In this document: positions 8,378 through 17,162 of the stretch, piece by piece
Layout: the number at the start of each line of letters is the position of its first letter
Position numbering within the stretch: the first letter of the stretch is position 1
Assembly (NCBI RefSeq): GCF_020164435.1
Contig: NZ_JAIUDQ010000010.1
Coordinates: 102,749 to 166,748, forward strand
DNA length: 64,000 nucleotides
Reading direction: 5' to 3'
Source of the DNA: Phyllobacterium lublinensis
GTDB taxonomy: Bacteria; Pseudomonadota; Alphaproteobacteria; Rhizobiales; Rhizobiaceae
Position numbers and translations under genes: made by a program
The notes under the pieces: model-generated
What the model was told of the DNA's origin: nothing
The model's input: only the letters and a program-made list of their open reading frames with translations
Database searches by the model: none

Positions 8378-9547
8378 CTATTTCGTCAGAAACTTCTCGA
8401 TGCGTTCAATGGCACGCACGATGTTTTCTTCCGAGTTGGCATAGGAGAGGCGAATGTAGCCTTCGCCGAGAATGCCGAAATCCGGGCCGCCGATCAGCGC
8501 CACGCCAGCTTCGTCGAGAAGCGCCGCAGCCAGCTGCTTGGCGGGCCAGCCGGTCTCCTTGACATTGGGGAAGGCATAAAAGGCACCCTTCGGTGTCGCG
8601 CAGCTGATGCCGGGCAGGCTGTTGAGTCCGTCGACGACGATCTTGCGGCGGTTGTCGAAGGCCTTGCACATCTTGATCACATCGTCCTGCGGCCCGTCGA
8701 TGGCGGCGATGCCGGCGAGCTGGCTCGGGGCGTTGACGCACGACCAGCAATTGACCGCGAGCTTGCGCACCTTGTCATACAGCTGGTCCGGCCAGATCGA
8801 CCACCCCATGCGCCAACCGGTCATCGCCCAGGTCTTCGACCAGCCATTGAGGATGATCAACCGGTCGCGGATCTCCGGGAAGGAGAGGAGGGAGCAATGC
8901 TCCTCGCCGTCATAGGTCATGACGTCATAGATTTCGTCCGACATGATGGCTACATGCGGGTGCGCCTCCAGACCTTTGACAAGCTTTTCGATTTCCGCCT
9001 TTGGCGTAACGCCCCCCGTGGGGTTGGCAGGAGAATTGAGGATCAGGAGCCGGGTCTTCGGCGTGATCAATGCAAGGGTTTCTTCGGCCGAGAAGGCAAA
9101 GCCGTTCTCCTCGCGGATGGGAACAGGAATCGGCTTTGCTCCCGTGAACTCGATCATCGAGCGGTAGATCGGGAAGCCGGGGTCTGGATAGAGAATTTCG
9201 GCGCCAGGTTCGCCGAAAATCAGGATGGCGGCAAACATGGTTACCTTGCCGCCGGGAACGATCATGACATTCTCGGGAGAAACCTCGACGCCCGTGGTGG
9301 TCAATGTACGGCGGACGACCGCCTCGCGCGCCGCAAGCAGCCCGGTTGCCGGCGTATAGCCGTGATGTCCGTCCCGCAACGCCTTGATCGCGGCCTCGAC
9401 GATGTGGTCGGGCGTTTTAAAATCCGGCTGGCCGATGCCAAGATTGATGATATCCTTGCCTTGCGCGGCGAGGGCAGTGGCGCGGGCAAGGACAGCAAAG
9501 GCATTCTCTTCACCGATACGGTCGAACCCGGAAATAGTACGCAGCAT
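8378..9547 (-). CDS. Class I/II aminotransferase (aspartate-aminotransferase-like)
   Basis: This is a 389-residue fold-type I PLP enzyme. Visible features are the NLGIGQPDFKTP N-terminal motif, NSPANPTGG (the PLP-ring asparagine), SDEIYD, and the Schiff-base lysine in SKTWAMTGWRMGW near residue 237. A C-terminal IRLSYA arginine binds the substrate alpha-carboxylate. Proteins of this type are annotated as aspartate, aromatic or broad-specificity aminotransferases in rhizobia, and the exact amino acid cannot be read from sequence. It is transcribed divergently from the acetyltransferase gene at 9641, with a 93-base shared promoter region. Confidence 0.88.
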   Translation of the reverse strand: MLRTISGFDRIGEENAFAVLARATALAAQGKDIINLGIGQPDFKTPDHIVEAAIKALRDGHHGYTPATGLLAAREAVVRRTLTTTGVEVSPENVMIVPGGKVTMFAAILIFGEPGAEILYPDPGFPIYRSMIEFTGAKPIPVPIREENGFAFSAEETLALITPKTRLLILNSPANPTGGVTPKAEIEKLVKGLEAHPHVAIMSDEIYDVMTYDGEEHCSLLSFPEIRDRLIILNGWSKTWAMTGWRMGWSIWPDQLYDKVRKLAVNCWSCVNAPSQLAGIAAIDGPQDDVIKMCKAFDNRRKIVVDGLNSLPGISCATPKGAFYAFPNVKETGWPAKQLAAALLDEAGVALIGGPDFGILGEGYIRLSYANSEENIVRAIERIEKFLTK

Positions 9548-9640
9548 TTTCTTGTCTCACATACAATTTTCAACTTCTGCTTTGTGCGTGTGCCATCGTA
9601 TGGAGTCAAATACTCTTACATCATCAGGCGGGTAAAACTC

Positions 9641-10327
9641 ATGATTGATCTTGCAGACTGGACGCCGCGCCCTACTCCTGCCCGTGAGCCGCTCGACGGA
9701 CGGTATGTGCGGCTCGAACCGCTTGACGCGACAAGGCATGGCGACGGACTTTACGAAGCGTCGTCGGTTGCCGATGCCGATGACCGCTTCCGCTACCTCT
9801 TCGAAAATCCGGCGCAGGATCGCGAAGCCTTCAGGGCGTGGCTGGAGAAAGTCGAAGCGAGCAAGGATCCGCTTTTCTTCGCCGTCATCGACAAGGCAAG
9901 CGGCAAGGTCGCTGGGCGCCAGACGCTGATGCGCATCGACCCGGCTTTCGGCGTGATCGAGATCGGTAATATCTACTGGGGACCGCTTATCTCGCGCAAG
10001 CCGGCGGCGACAGAGGCACAGTTCCTGTTCATGCAATATGCCTTCGATGGTCTCGGCTACCGGCGCTACGAGTGGAAATGCAACAATGCAAATGAGCCCT
10101 CAAAGCGTGCCGCCGAGCGCTTCGGATTCAAGTTCGAGGGAATTTTCCGCCAGCACATGGTGCAGAAGGGCAAAAACCGCGATACGGCCTGGTACTCGGT
10201 CATCGACAGCGAATGGCCGGCACTGAAAACAGCCTACCAGGCCTGGCTCTCTCCGGATAATTTCGATGCCGATGGCAGGCAGATCAGGCGGCTGGAGGAG
10301 TTCCGGGTCAATAGCGCCGGTGAATAA
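9641..10327 (+). CDS. GNAT-family N-acetyltransferase (RimJ/RimL type)
   Basis: This 228-residue GNAT protein has RYVRLEPLDATRHGDGLYE at the N-terminus, a central FFAVIDKASGKVAG strand, GNIYWGPLISRKPAATEA before the acetyl-CoA site, and a C-terminal FGFKFEGIFRQHMVQKG. This is the RimJ/RimL-like branch that acetylates small molecules or protein N-termini. An open frame extends far upstream (to 8897), but it is antisense to the aminotransferase gene, so the ATG at 9641 is the sensible start. Substrate unknown. Confidence 0.82.
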   Translation: MIDLADWTPRPTPAREPLDGRYVRLEPLDATRHGDGLYEASSVADADDRFRYLFENPAQDREAFRAWLEKVEASKDPLFFAVIDKASGKVAGRQTLMRIDPAFGVIEIGNIYWGPLISRKPAATEAQFLFMQYAFDGLGYRRYEWKCNNANEPSKRAAERFGFKFEGIFRQHMVQKGKNRDTAWYSVIDSEWPALKTAYQAWLSPDNFDADGRQIRRLEEFRVNSAGE

Positions 10328-10345
10328 TTGGCTGGCACAATGGTT

Positions 10346-10440
10346 TGCGTGGTTCGACAAGCTCACCATGAGGGACGTTGAGGATTGTAGTTGAGGCGCA
10401 TGGAACGTTCATTGCATTCACGACCTCGTCGAACCACGCA
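10346..10440. repeat. Palindromic repeat bounded by TGCGTGGTTCGAC
   Basis: TGCGTGGTTCGAC at 10346-10358 and its exact reverse complement GTCGAACCACGCA at 10428-10440 bound a 95-base element. Between them lie CAAGCTCACCATGAGGGACGTTGAGG and other blocks shared with the copies at 6347 and 58070. It could fold into one long hairpin or be the footprint of a small mobile palindrome. Confidence 0.65.
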
Positions 10441-10503
10441 ATTTCCCCCGCCCTTGCATAAAAATCCAACAAGGTTACAACGCCCTAGATTGACCTGGAG
10501 GCG

Positions 10504-10722
10504 ATGAACGCGATGGATCCGAAAACCCGTAATGCGGCAATTGCAGCCTTTTGCATCATGCTCGGCTTTGGCATCGTAGCCTACTGGATGCCGACGCTGA
10601 TGCTGGCACTGGGCGAACGCTCGACGCTCGCAGCGGGTATCTTCGCCATTGTCTTCGTGGCCGGGTTCTTCCTGGTTTTCTGGCTGCGGGCCAGAAAACA
10701 GCATGAGGATGAGCGGTCGTAG
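10504..10722 (+). CDS. Small two-helix membrane protein, unknown function
   Basis: This 72-residue protein has two predicted transmembrane helices (about residues 12-35 and 41-62) and a short basic then acidic tail ending RARKQHEDERS. A ribosome binding site (CTGGAGG) lies just before the ATG. A second ATG three codons later is also usable. No family recognised. It sits alone between a repeat and the convergent Ni/Co exporter gene. The good ribosome site and membrane-protein composition argue for a real gene. Confidence 0.6.
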   Translation: MNAMDPKTRNAAIAAFCIMLGFGIVAYWMPTLMLALGERSTLAAGIFAIVFVAGFFLVFWLRARKQHEDERS

Positions 10723-10796
10723 GCCATTTCCATTTCTCTCCGAGCCATGGAAGTGCTCCAAGTATTGGTTTTACGCAGCTCCGGACGAAAAACCTA

Positions 10797-11846
10797 CTAG
10801 AACCGTCTCGATGCGGTCAGGAGCAGGGCGCCGATCAGGACGATAAACAAAGCTCCACTGACCTCGATGATGTTTTGAAGGCGGCCGGACAGCGCGGCAG
10901 CGCCTGAAATTCGCAACGCAGCGTTCTTGGCAGTGACGGCGAGTGTTGCCAGGATCGCAACGGTAATGAACGTTCCAAGCGCCATTGCGAAGACCGAAAG
11001 CACGCCGCCGAGAATGAGCCCGTTCAGCAGCGAGAAGGTGAGCACGATGAGTGCTCCCGAGCAGGGACGCAGGCCAACCGCCACAATGGCCGCCCAGGCG
11101 GTCTTCCAGTTGAATTCACCAGAGAGCATCGCTGGATCCGGGGCGTGCGAATGGCCGCAAGTCGCGCACACTTCGCCTTCGGCATGATGGTGGTGTTCAT
11201 GTCCGTGGCCATCATGGCCATGGTCGTGCGAATGGTGGTGATGGTCATGGTCATGATGATGGTGGTGGTGACCGTGATTATGCTTCTCAGGTAAAAGATG
11301 GACCGCCCTAGGGCGGAACAACAGCGGTACCTTGCGCCACAGCAACGCCAGGCCGAAGGCGATGATCAGCACGAAGCTTGCAATCTCCATGTAATGTGCG
11401 GCGTCGTCCATCGAGACCGTTGTGCCACGCAGCACCAGGAAGGTGAGACCGATGACGAAGAGCGCGGTGAACGCCTGCAGCATCGACGATGCAAAGGAGA
11501 GAAGCACGCCGCGCTTCAACGTCGTCTCATTGGCCAGCATGTAGGAGGAAATCACGGCCTTGCCGTGCCCGGGACCCACCGCGTGGAGGATACCGTAGAG
11601 GAATGACAGTCCGACGAGTATCGAAGCTTGCCATGGGTCCTCACGCATCGCCTTGAGTGCGTGGGTCATGGCGAGGTAGAATTCGCGCTGCTGCACATTG
11701 ATCCAGAGGATGAATGTGGCGAAGGGGCCGGTGGGTTGCATGGCCACCTCGTTCGACCCTATTCCGAGCGACGACTGTGCCAGCGCATGGCCGCCGACGA
11801 GTGCCACGAGAACCAAAGCGCCAAAAAGGGTTCGTTTCCGCATCAT
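10797..11846 (-). CDS. NicO/RcnA-type nickel-cobalt transporter with His-rich loop
   Basis: This 349-residue membrane protein starts with a signal-like helix (LFGALVLVALVGGHALAQ). The family signature HAVGPGHGKAVISSYMLAN is present, and then a cytoplasmic or periplasmic loop extremely rich in histidine (about positions 11170-11290). A second conserved helix GLRPCSGALIVLTFSL follows. These are hallmarks of the NicO/RcnA efflux family for Ni2+/Co2+. I chose the ATG at 11846 because AGGGA lies just upstream. The longer frame to 11876 would overlap the preceding gene. The DUF1007 gene ends 11 bases before, so the two form an operon. Zinc as substrate is also possible. Confidence 0.85.
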   Translation of the reverse strand: MMRKRTLFGALVLVALVGGHALAQSSLGIGSNEVAMQPTGPFATFILWINVQQREFYLAMTHALKAMREDPWQASILVGLSFLYGILHAVGPGHGKAVISSYMLANETTLKRGVLLSFASSMLQAFTALFVIGLTFLVLRGTTVSMDDAAHYMEIASFVLIIAFGLALLWRKVPLLFRPRAVHLLPEKHNHGHHHHHHDHDHHHHSHDHGHDGHGHEHHHHAEGEVCATCGHSHAPDPAMLSGEFNWKTAWAAIVAVGLRPCSGALIVLTFSLLNGLILGGVLSVFAMALGTFITVAILATLAVTAKNAALRISGAAALSGRLQNIIEVSGALFIVLIGALLLTASRRF

Positions 11847-11857
11847 TCCATTCCCTG

Positions 11858-12517
11858 TCACCCCTTTGGGGCGCATTCAATTTCGAGCCGCGTCGCAAAT
11901 ATCTTCGACATGTTCGTGCCGGTCGGATCGTTGAAGAAGGCCTCGGTAAGCGTTCCCTGGTTGGCGGCGATCGCTTGGTCTGGGTCCGGTCGGACCACCT
12001 TTTGCGTGCAGCTGCCGGGAAGTCCCTTGACGTGAATATCCGTGTCGTTGACGTAATCGATGGCCGTGTAGAACGTCGGGTCATAGACACCGAAGCTGGT
12101 CTTCTTGCCGAGAGTGAGCGGCTGTTTGGGTGTACTTTCGAAGATGATCAGCAGCTGATTGTTCTGGAAGTCGGCCAGAAGATTGGCAGGTGCAGCCATG
12201 GCGACACTCTTGCCGTCGAGTGTCACAGTCTGGAAGTAATCATACTCGGAGATGGACTGGCTGATCGTGCTGGCGAGGTCCGCCAGTTCCTTGTCGTCGA
12301 GCTTCATATCGGCATTCTTGTCGAACTCGACCAGCACGGTACTCGAGAACAGGTCATCGAAACGCCAGACGTGGCCGAGCTTTTCGACGGTTCCATCGGG
12401 TTTGATGGTAAGATCCAGCCGCGCTTCCGCAAAGACGTGCGGGTGCACATGGGCAGGTGTGGCGAACATCAAAGCCGCCGCAAGCGCGCCGCTGAAAACC
12501 GCGAATCTCTGGAGCAT
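11858..12517 (-). CDS. DUF1007 periplasmic protein
   Basis: This 219-residue secreted protein has a signal peptide (FSGALAAALMFATPAHVHPHV) and belongs to DUF1007, a family of periplasmic proteins habitually encoded beside NicO-type metal transporters, as here. A conserved HPHVFAEARLDL segment follows the cleavage region and may bind metal. The ATG at 12517 has AAGGGTC upstream. The open frame to 12550 is less likely. It is probably a metal-binding or accessory partner of the downstream transporter, though its molecular role is unknown. Confidence 0.8.
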   Translation of the reverse strand: MLQRFAVFSGALAAALMFATPAHVHPHVFAEARLDLTIKPDGTVEKLGHVWRFDDLFSSTVLVEFDKNADMKLDDKELADLASTISQSISEYDYFQTVTLDGKSVAMAAPANLLADFQNNQLLIIFESTPKQPLTLGKKTSFGVYDPTFYTAIDYVNDTDIHVKGLPGSCTQKVVRPDPDQAIAANQGTLTEAFFNDPTGTNMSKIFATRLEIECAPKG

Positions 12518-12580
12518 GGATGACCCTTTGTGAGTTGCTGCACAGGACATTCCGAACTTGGCGAAATTGGGACCAATGTT

Positions 12581-13480
12581 CTAGACCTTGCGATTGTCCT
12601 TGAACCATTTGGCGAGAAAATCGACGAGCACCCGTACCTTTGCCGGAAGGTAACGGCGGTGCGGATAGACCGCATAGATACCGGCGTCGCGGGGTACGAA
12701 TTCTTCGAGCACGCTGACGAGGCTGCCATTGGCGATATCGGCCCGTGCGATGAAGTCCGGAATCGATGCAAACCCCAGGCCGGCAAGTGCTGCCCGCCGT
12801 CCTGGAAGCGGGCTGTTGATCTCGAGGGGGCCACCGACCTGTACCGATATCGGCGCACCGTCTTCATTGAGGAATTGCCAAGCGGTGCGCGTGCGATTGT
12901 TGGTGTCAACGATACAGGGCAGGCCTGCGAGTTGCTCCGGCCGCGTGGGTCTGCCCACGCGCTCGACCAGTTGTGGCGAGCCGCACACGATGACGCGAAA
13001 CGGCGCGATGCGCTTGGCGATGAGGGATGAGTCCTGGAGCCGGGTGATTCGAATGGCGAGATCGAAACCCTCTTCCACAAGGTCGACAAAACGATCGTCG
13101 AGCCGCACGTCGAGAACGATGTCCGGTTGCTCGGCACAAAAATCGACGAGACATTGACCGATCTGCGCGTCGGCGAAAGATCGGGGAGCAGAAATCTTAA
13201 TCCGGCCCTTGATGTCGCTGCTCGATTCGCGCACCGCCTCCTGGAGGCTTTCGACCTCGCGCAAGATCTCGCTGGCACGCTGGTAATAGGTGTGTCCTGA
13301 CTCCGTCAGTGAAAATTGCCGGGTTGTCCGGTTGAGCAGAAGCGCACCGAGTTCGTCCTCCAGCTCGCGTACATATTTGGAGAGGAGTGCCTTCGACCGG
13401 CCGATCTTGCGCGCCGCCGCGGAGAAGCCCTCGGCCTCCACGACATCGATAAATGCGCGCATGCGGGTGAGCGTATCCAC
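12581..13480 (-). CDS. LysR-family regulator (AaeR/CrgA-like)
   Basis: This 299-residue protein has an N-terminal winged helix (MDTLTRMRAFIDVVEAEGFSAAARK style, recognition helix GRSKALLSKYVRELE) and a C-terminal LysR substrate domain with RAALAGLGFASIPDFIA. The start is GTG at 13480, one base after the stop of the amidase gene (TGACGTG), so it is cotranscribed with and coupled to the amidase. It may regulate that gene. The effector is unknown. Confidence 0.88.
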   Translation of the reverse strand: MDTLTRMRAFIDVVEAEGFSAAARKIGRSKALLSKYVRELEDELGALLLNRTTRQFSLTESGHTYYQRASEILREVESLQEAVRESSSDIKGRIKISAPRSFADAQIGQCLVDFCAEQPDIVLDVRLDDRFVDLVEEGFDLAIRITRLQDSSLIAKRIAPFRVIVCGSPQLVERVGRPTRPEQLAGLPCIVDTNNRTRTAWQFLNEDGAPISVQVGGPLEINSPLPGRRAALAGLGFASIPDFIARADIANGSLVSVLEEFVPRDAGIYAVYPHRRYLPAKVRVLVDFLAKWFKDNRKV

Positions 13481-13481
13481 G

Positions 13482-14675
13482 TCAGGCCAGCCTTTCCGAA
13501 GCAGTCAAAATTGCGCGGCCCAGGCTGATCAGAGCGCGGTCGCTGCCTTTTGGGCCGAGCAGGGAAATGCCGAACGGCGCCCCGTGGACAGCGCCAATAG
13601 GCAGGGTGATCTGCGGAAAGCCGGACAGGCCCGAAAGACAGAACAACCGCACGCAACGTTCGCGATAGGCCTGTGAATCGTCGAACGAGATGGTGACAAG
13701 CGGTGCAGCACCGGGGACCGTCGGCAGGACCATGACGCTGTCATCCCCGAGCAGGTCCGACAATTCGCTGCGGAATAGTTCGCGCCGTTTCATCTGCGAC
13801 CTATAGGCCGCAAGGTCTATGGTCGAACCATATTCGAAGCGTTCCCTCACTGCCGGCCCGAGGTTCCGCTCTTTCCTGGAAATCCACGCGCCGTGCGCAG
13901 CCCAGGCTTCGAAACCCTGGATCTGCCGCAAACAAAGATAAAGGTCGTCCATCGAGGCGGTGGGCTGGCGCGCTGACCGCGCCTGGCCAAGATGGGCGCA
14001 GACGATCGCATACATTGCGCGGTAGGCGGCATCTTCCGCTTCACCTAGCAGGAGGTGCTCGAGCAGGGGAATGAACAGGGGGCGATTGAGCCTGAATTCC
14101 TGATCGTCAGGCCCGAGCAGAACCGCGCCGACCTTTTCATAGAGTGCGATATCGCGGGCGAACCAGCCAAACGTATCGAGCGAGGGTGCCAGCGGCATGG
14201 TTCCTTGGAGCGAGATGCGTCCATGGGTGGTCCGGAGCCCGACCAGACCGCAGAAACTGGCAGGTGCGCGAATCGAACCGCCCGTGTCGGAACCAACCGC
14301 GATCGTGGCGAGCCCGCCGGCGACGGCCGATGCAGAACCCGAAGACGAACCGCCAGAAACGCGATCCGGCGCGTTCGGGTTCACGGGATGGGGGTAATGC
14401 ACGTTCTGGCCCATCATGGAAAAGGCCAGCTCGTCCGTCTGCGTCTTGCCGACAAACCTTGCCCCGGCATCGAACAGTGCCTGTACAGCCGGGGCTGTTC
14501 TGGTTGCAGCAGGTGATTCGTCGGCTTTTTGCGGATTTCCTCCACCGGTGACGAGACCCGCGACATCGAATATGTCCTTGACCGCCAAAGTTTCACCGTT
14601 CAGCGGGCCTTTGCCAGAAGAAAGGTTAACCGTTGGTAAATCCAAAAGGGCATTCAGGGGCGAAATTGTGCGCAT
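13482..14675 (-). CDS. Amidase (amidase-signature family)
   Basis: This is a 397-residue amidase-signature hydrolase. The Ser-cisSer-Lys triad is visible as Lys33 (LAVKDIFD), Ser110 in SGGSSSGSAS and Ser134 in GSDTGGSIRAPAS, with the family spacing. It is shorter than GatA and lacks GatA context, so it is a free-standing amidase acting on an unknown amide. It is followed one base later by a LysR gene in the same direction. The first codons are close to a 540-base non-coding stretch shared with the ornithine decarboxylase leader. Confidence 0.88.
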   Translation of the reverse strand: MRTISPLNALLDLPTVNLSSGKGPLNGETLAVKDIFDVAGLVTGGGNPQKADESPAATRTAPAVQALFDAGARFVGKTQTDELAFSMMGQNVHYPHPVNPNAPDRVSGGSSSGSASAVAGGLATIAVGSDTGGSIRAPASFCGLVGLRTTHGRISLQGTMPLAPSLDTFGWFARDIALYEKVGAVLLGPDDQEFRLNRPLFIPLLEHLLLGEAEDAAYRAMYAIVCAHLGQARSARQPTASMDDLYLCLRQIQGFEAWAAHGAWISRKERNLGPAVRERFEYGSTIDLAAYRSQMKRRELFRSELSDLLGDDSVMVLPTVPGAAPLVTISFDDSQAYRERCVRLFCLSGLSGFPQITLPIGAVHGAPFGISLLGPKGSDRALISLGRAILTASERLA

Positions 14676-14875
14676 CGTTCAATGATTCTAGGTCATTTGC
14701 CGTTGTCTGTTCAATGAATAAAAAATTTCCGCCGGACCCATATTTTTCATTGATTGGACACATCTTTGTCCTTATATGGCCCTTGCCCAAAGTCGCACGT
14801 GCCTGTGGGTGTCCGCCGATCCTCATAATGGTGAGGAAACGGTATGGTACCTGGAACTAACCCCTCCAGTCAGTT

Positions 14876-15218
14876 TAGCGGCCTACTGCTGAACTGAGGA
14901 CATCTTGAAGCAACGACGGTGCGGGCCTTTCTGGTGTCTTCCGGCTGTCCATAAGCCGGGATTACTGAAGAGGCACACCTTCATTGCCGGTAGTGCGGAT
15001 GGGTTCATCCAAACCAAGGCAGACAAAGCGGATTTACGCGAACTTTAGCGTGGGTCCATCGCCGCATGAATCTTTCCCGTGGTTCCAGCATCTCCAAAGG
15101 CTGGCCTCGCGCTGGACCGACTCACGCACTTTGTCCCTGCGGTCGAACGGGCGCACCCCGTGAAATCGCGACTTGCTTAAGGCGGCCGGAAGTGCCGCTA
15201 CGGATTGGAGACCCAACG
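14876..15218 (+). ncRNA. Probable speF-type leader RNA of ornithine decarboxylase
   Basis: A non-coding stretch of about 340 bases precedes the decarboxylase gene, the setting of the Rfam speF motif described upstream of alphaproteobacterial ornithine decarboxylases. Direct evidence of structure: GGTGT-CTTC (14933-14941) pairs with GAAG and ACACC (14967-14979) around an inner hairpin CCGGCT/AGCCGG (14941-14946 with 14954-14959). A second hairpin is GGATG-GGTT-CATCC (14997-15010). I cannot check the full speF consensus by eye, so the family name rests on position and length. Confidence 0.55.
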
Positions 15219-16352
15219 ATGGCTACACAGCGCATCCTCGACTTCATCAATACCCGACGTCCGAATGGTCCCTGCATGGTGCTGGATCTCGAGGTCGTCC
15301 GCGAGAATTTTCATAATTTCGAGATGGCGTTGCCTGAATCGAAGATATTCTACGCGGTGAAGGCCAATCCTGCGCCCGAAATCCTGCGCCTGCTCGCCTC
15401 ACTCGGCTCGAGCTTCGACACTGCTTCGGTTGCAGAAATCGAAATGGCACTTGACGCCGGTGCAACGGCCGACCGTATTTCCTTCGGCAACACGATCAAG
15501 AAAGAGCGTGACATCGCGCGCGCCTTCGAGCTTGGCATTCGCCTGTTCGCTGTCGACTGCGTCGAGGAAGTCGAGAAGGTTGCTCGCGCGGCGCCCGGCT
15601 CGCGCGTTTTCTGCCGCGTCCTGACCGATGGCGCCGGCGCCGAATGGCCGCTGTCGCGCAAGTTCGGCTGCGTGCCGGCCATGGCGGTCGACGTGCTGCG
15701 TGCCGCGCAGTCGCTTGGTCTTGAGTCCTATGGCGTTTCGTTCCATGTCGGTTCGCAGCAGACGGATCTGTCCGCCTGGGACCGTGCACTCGGCGACGCG
15801 AAGCATGTTTTCGACAAGCTCGCGATGGAAGGCATCACCTTGAAGATGGTCAATATGGGCGGCGGTTTCCCCACCCGTTATCTGAAAGACGTGCCGACCG
15901 CCCAGGCCTATGGTCAGGCGATCTTCCAGGCATTGAGCAGGCATTTCGGCAATCGCCTGCCCGAGACCATCATCGAGCCAGGCCGCGGCATGGTTGGCAA
16001 TGCCGGCGTGATCAAGGCGGAAGTCGTGCTCGTGTCGAAGAAGGCCGACAATGACAATGTGCGCTGGGTCTATCTCGATATCGGCAAGTTCGGCGGCCTT
16101 GCCGAAACAATGGATGAGGCGATCCGCTACCAGATCACCACGCCGCGCGACGGTGACCACAGTGCGCCTTGCGTCCTTGCCGGTCCAACCTGCGACAGTG
16201 CCGATGTGATGTACGAGAAGAACCCTTATCCGCTGCCCCTGTCGCTGACCATCGGCGATGAGGTGCTGATCGAGGGAACGGGTGCCTACACCACGACCTA
16301 CTCTGCAGTTGCATTCAACGGGTTTGAGCCACTCCGATCATACGTGATCTGA
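15219..16352 (+). CDS. Ornithine (or lysine/ornithine) decarboxylase, PLP fold type III
   Basis: This 377-residue alanine-racemase-fold decarboxylase makes putrescine from ornithine. The PLP lysine is Lys48 in FYAVKANPAP. The HVGS, GGGFP and EPGR phosphate-site motifs follow in order. The catalytic cysteine lies in GPTCDSADVMYE near residue 323. The ATG at 15219 has GGAG nine bases upstream. An open frame continues upstream in the same phase to 15066, but that part lies inside the leader and does not resemble the family. Bacterial members may also accept lysine. Product feeds homospermidine synthase at the left edge. Confidence 0.92.
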   Translation: MATQRILDFINTRRPNGPCMVLDLEVVRENFHNFEMALPESKIFYAVKANPAPEILRLLASLGSSFDTASVAEIEMALDAGATADRISFGNTIKKERDIARAFELGIRLFAVDCVEEVEKVARAAPGSRVFCRVLTDGAGAEWPLSRKFGCVPAMAVDVLRAAQSLGLESYGVSFHVGSQQTDLSAWDRALGDAKHVFDKLAMEGITLKMVNMGGGFPTRYLKDVPTAQAYGQAIFQALSRHFGNRLPETIIEPGRGMVGNAGVIKAEVVLVSKKADNDNVRWVYLDIGKFGGLAETMDEAIRYQITTPRDGDHSAPCVLAGPTCDSADVMYEKNPYPLPLSLTIGDEVLIEGTGAYTTTYSAVAFNGFEPLRSYVI

Positions 16353-16367
16353 AAGACCTTGATAACT

Positions 16368-16496
16368 CCACCCTGATGGGCACCTGATGTGATTTTCTGC
16401 GCTTCCGATGCTCATGGACCCAAAAGTCCACTGCGCTCCGGTTCTCGAAAAACCGCACCAGCTACCTCATCAGGCTGAGTTCTCAAAAGGTCTCTC
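16368..16496. repeat. Dispersed intergenic repeat, copy 1
   Basis: This 129-base element starts CCACCCTGATGGGCACCTGATG and ends CTCATCAGGCTGAGTTCTCA. It is closely matched by 55737-55863, with long shared blocks such as CTGCGCTTCC and GCTCATGGACCCAAAAGT. CCTGATG at the left and CATCAGG near the right are inverted, so the element can fold. It lies between the decarboxylase and acetyltransferase genes. Confidence 0.75.
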
Positions 16497-16541
16497 ACTC
16501 CGCATGACGCGATGACGCCCCCTGATTGATTGGTCAAGATA

Positions 16542-17156
16542 ATGAGTGCAACAGACTACATCCAACAAAATCTGCATCCGGACGGAATGCAGGGCTTTGT
16601 AATCCGCAACGAGACTGCGCAGGATGAACGGGCGCGCGAGGATCTGCTCGACCGCGCCATGGGCGAAGGCCGGCGCCGCAAGTCTTCCGAAAAGCTGAGA
16701 CGAGGGCGCCTGCCTTCGGCAGGTCTTGCCTTTGTGGCGCGGGGCGCCGACGGGACGCTGCTGGGCAGCGTACGGCTGTGGGATATCCAGGCTGGTCATG
16801 ATACAACGGGCAAGCCGGTGCGTGCTCTTCTGCTCGGACCTTTGGCAGTCGAACCGCTGCTCAAGGGACAAGGTATTGGTGCGGCCCTGATGAGGCATGC
16901 GATCAACGAGGCTGCGCGCCTAGGTCACGGCGCGATCATCCTTGTCGGTGATCCGGAATATTACGAACGTTTCGGATTCAGCGGCAGCAAGATGAGCGAG
17001 CTTGCAATGCCCGGCCCTGTCGAGCGTCGGCGTTTCCTGGCGCTGGAATTGAAGCAAGGACATCTTGCCGGCTGCCACGGCCTATTGAGCCCAAGGGGCC
17101 GAAAGTCTTCGCGTTCGATGAAAATTCTCCCGGTTTCGCTAAGATTCTCGATGTAG
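16542..17156 (+). CDS. GNAT-family N-acetyltransferase (YhbS-like)
   Basis: This 204-residue predicted acetyltransferase carries VIRNETAQDERARE at the start, LGPLAVEPLLKGQGIGAALM (acetyl-CoA motif Q/RxxGxG/A) in the middle and GDPEYYERFGF, the signature of the YhbS subgroup. The ATG at 16542 is preferred over the TTG at 16530. It follows the ornithine decarboxylase in the same direction, separated by a repeat. A link with polyamine acetylation is conceivable but not shown. A strong terminator follows its stop codon. Confidence 0.8.
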   Translation: MSATDYIQQNLHPDGMQGFVIRNETAQDERAREDLLDRAMGEGRRRKSSEKLRRGRLPSAGLAFVARGADGTLLGSVRLWDIQAGHDTTGKPVRALLLGPLAVEPLLKGQGIGAALMRHAINEAARLGHGAIILVGDPEYYERFGFSGSKMSELAMPGPVERRRFLALELKQGHLAGCHGLLSPRGRKSSRSMKILPVSLRFSM

Positions 17157-17162
17157 ATAAGG

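Noticed and set aside
15066..15218. In-frame N-terminal extension or upstream ORF of ornithine decarboxylase
   Set aside because: The 51 codons from ATG 15066 lie in the structured leader, lack a ribosome site and resemble no part of the enzyme family.
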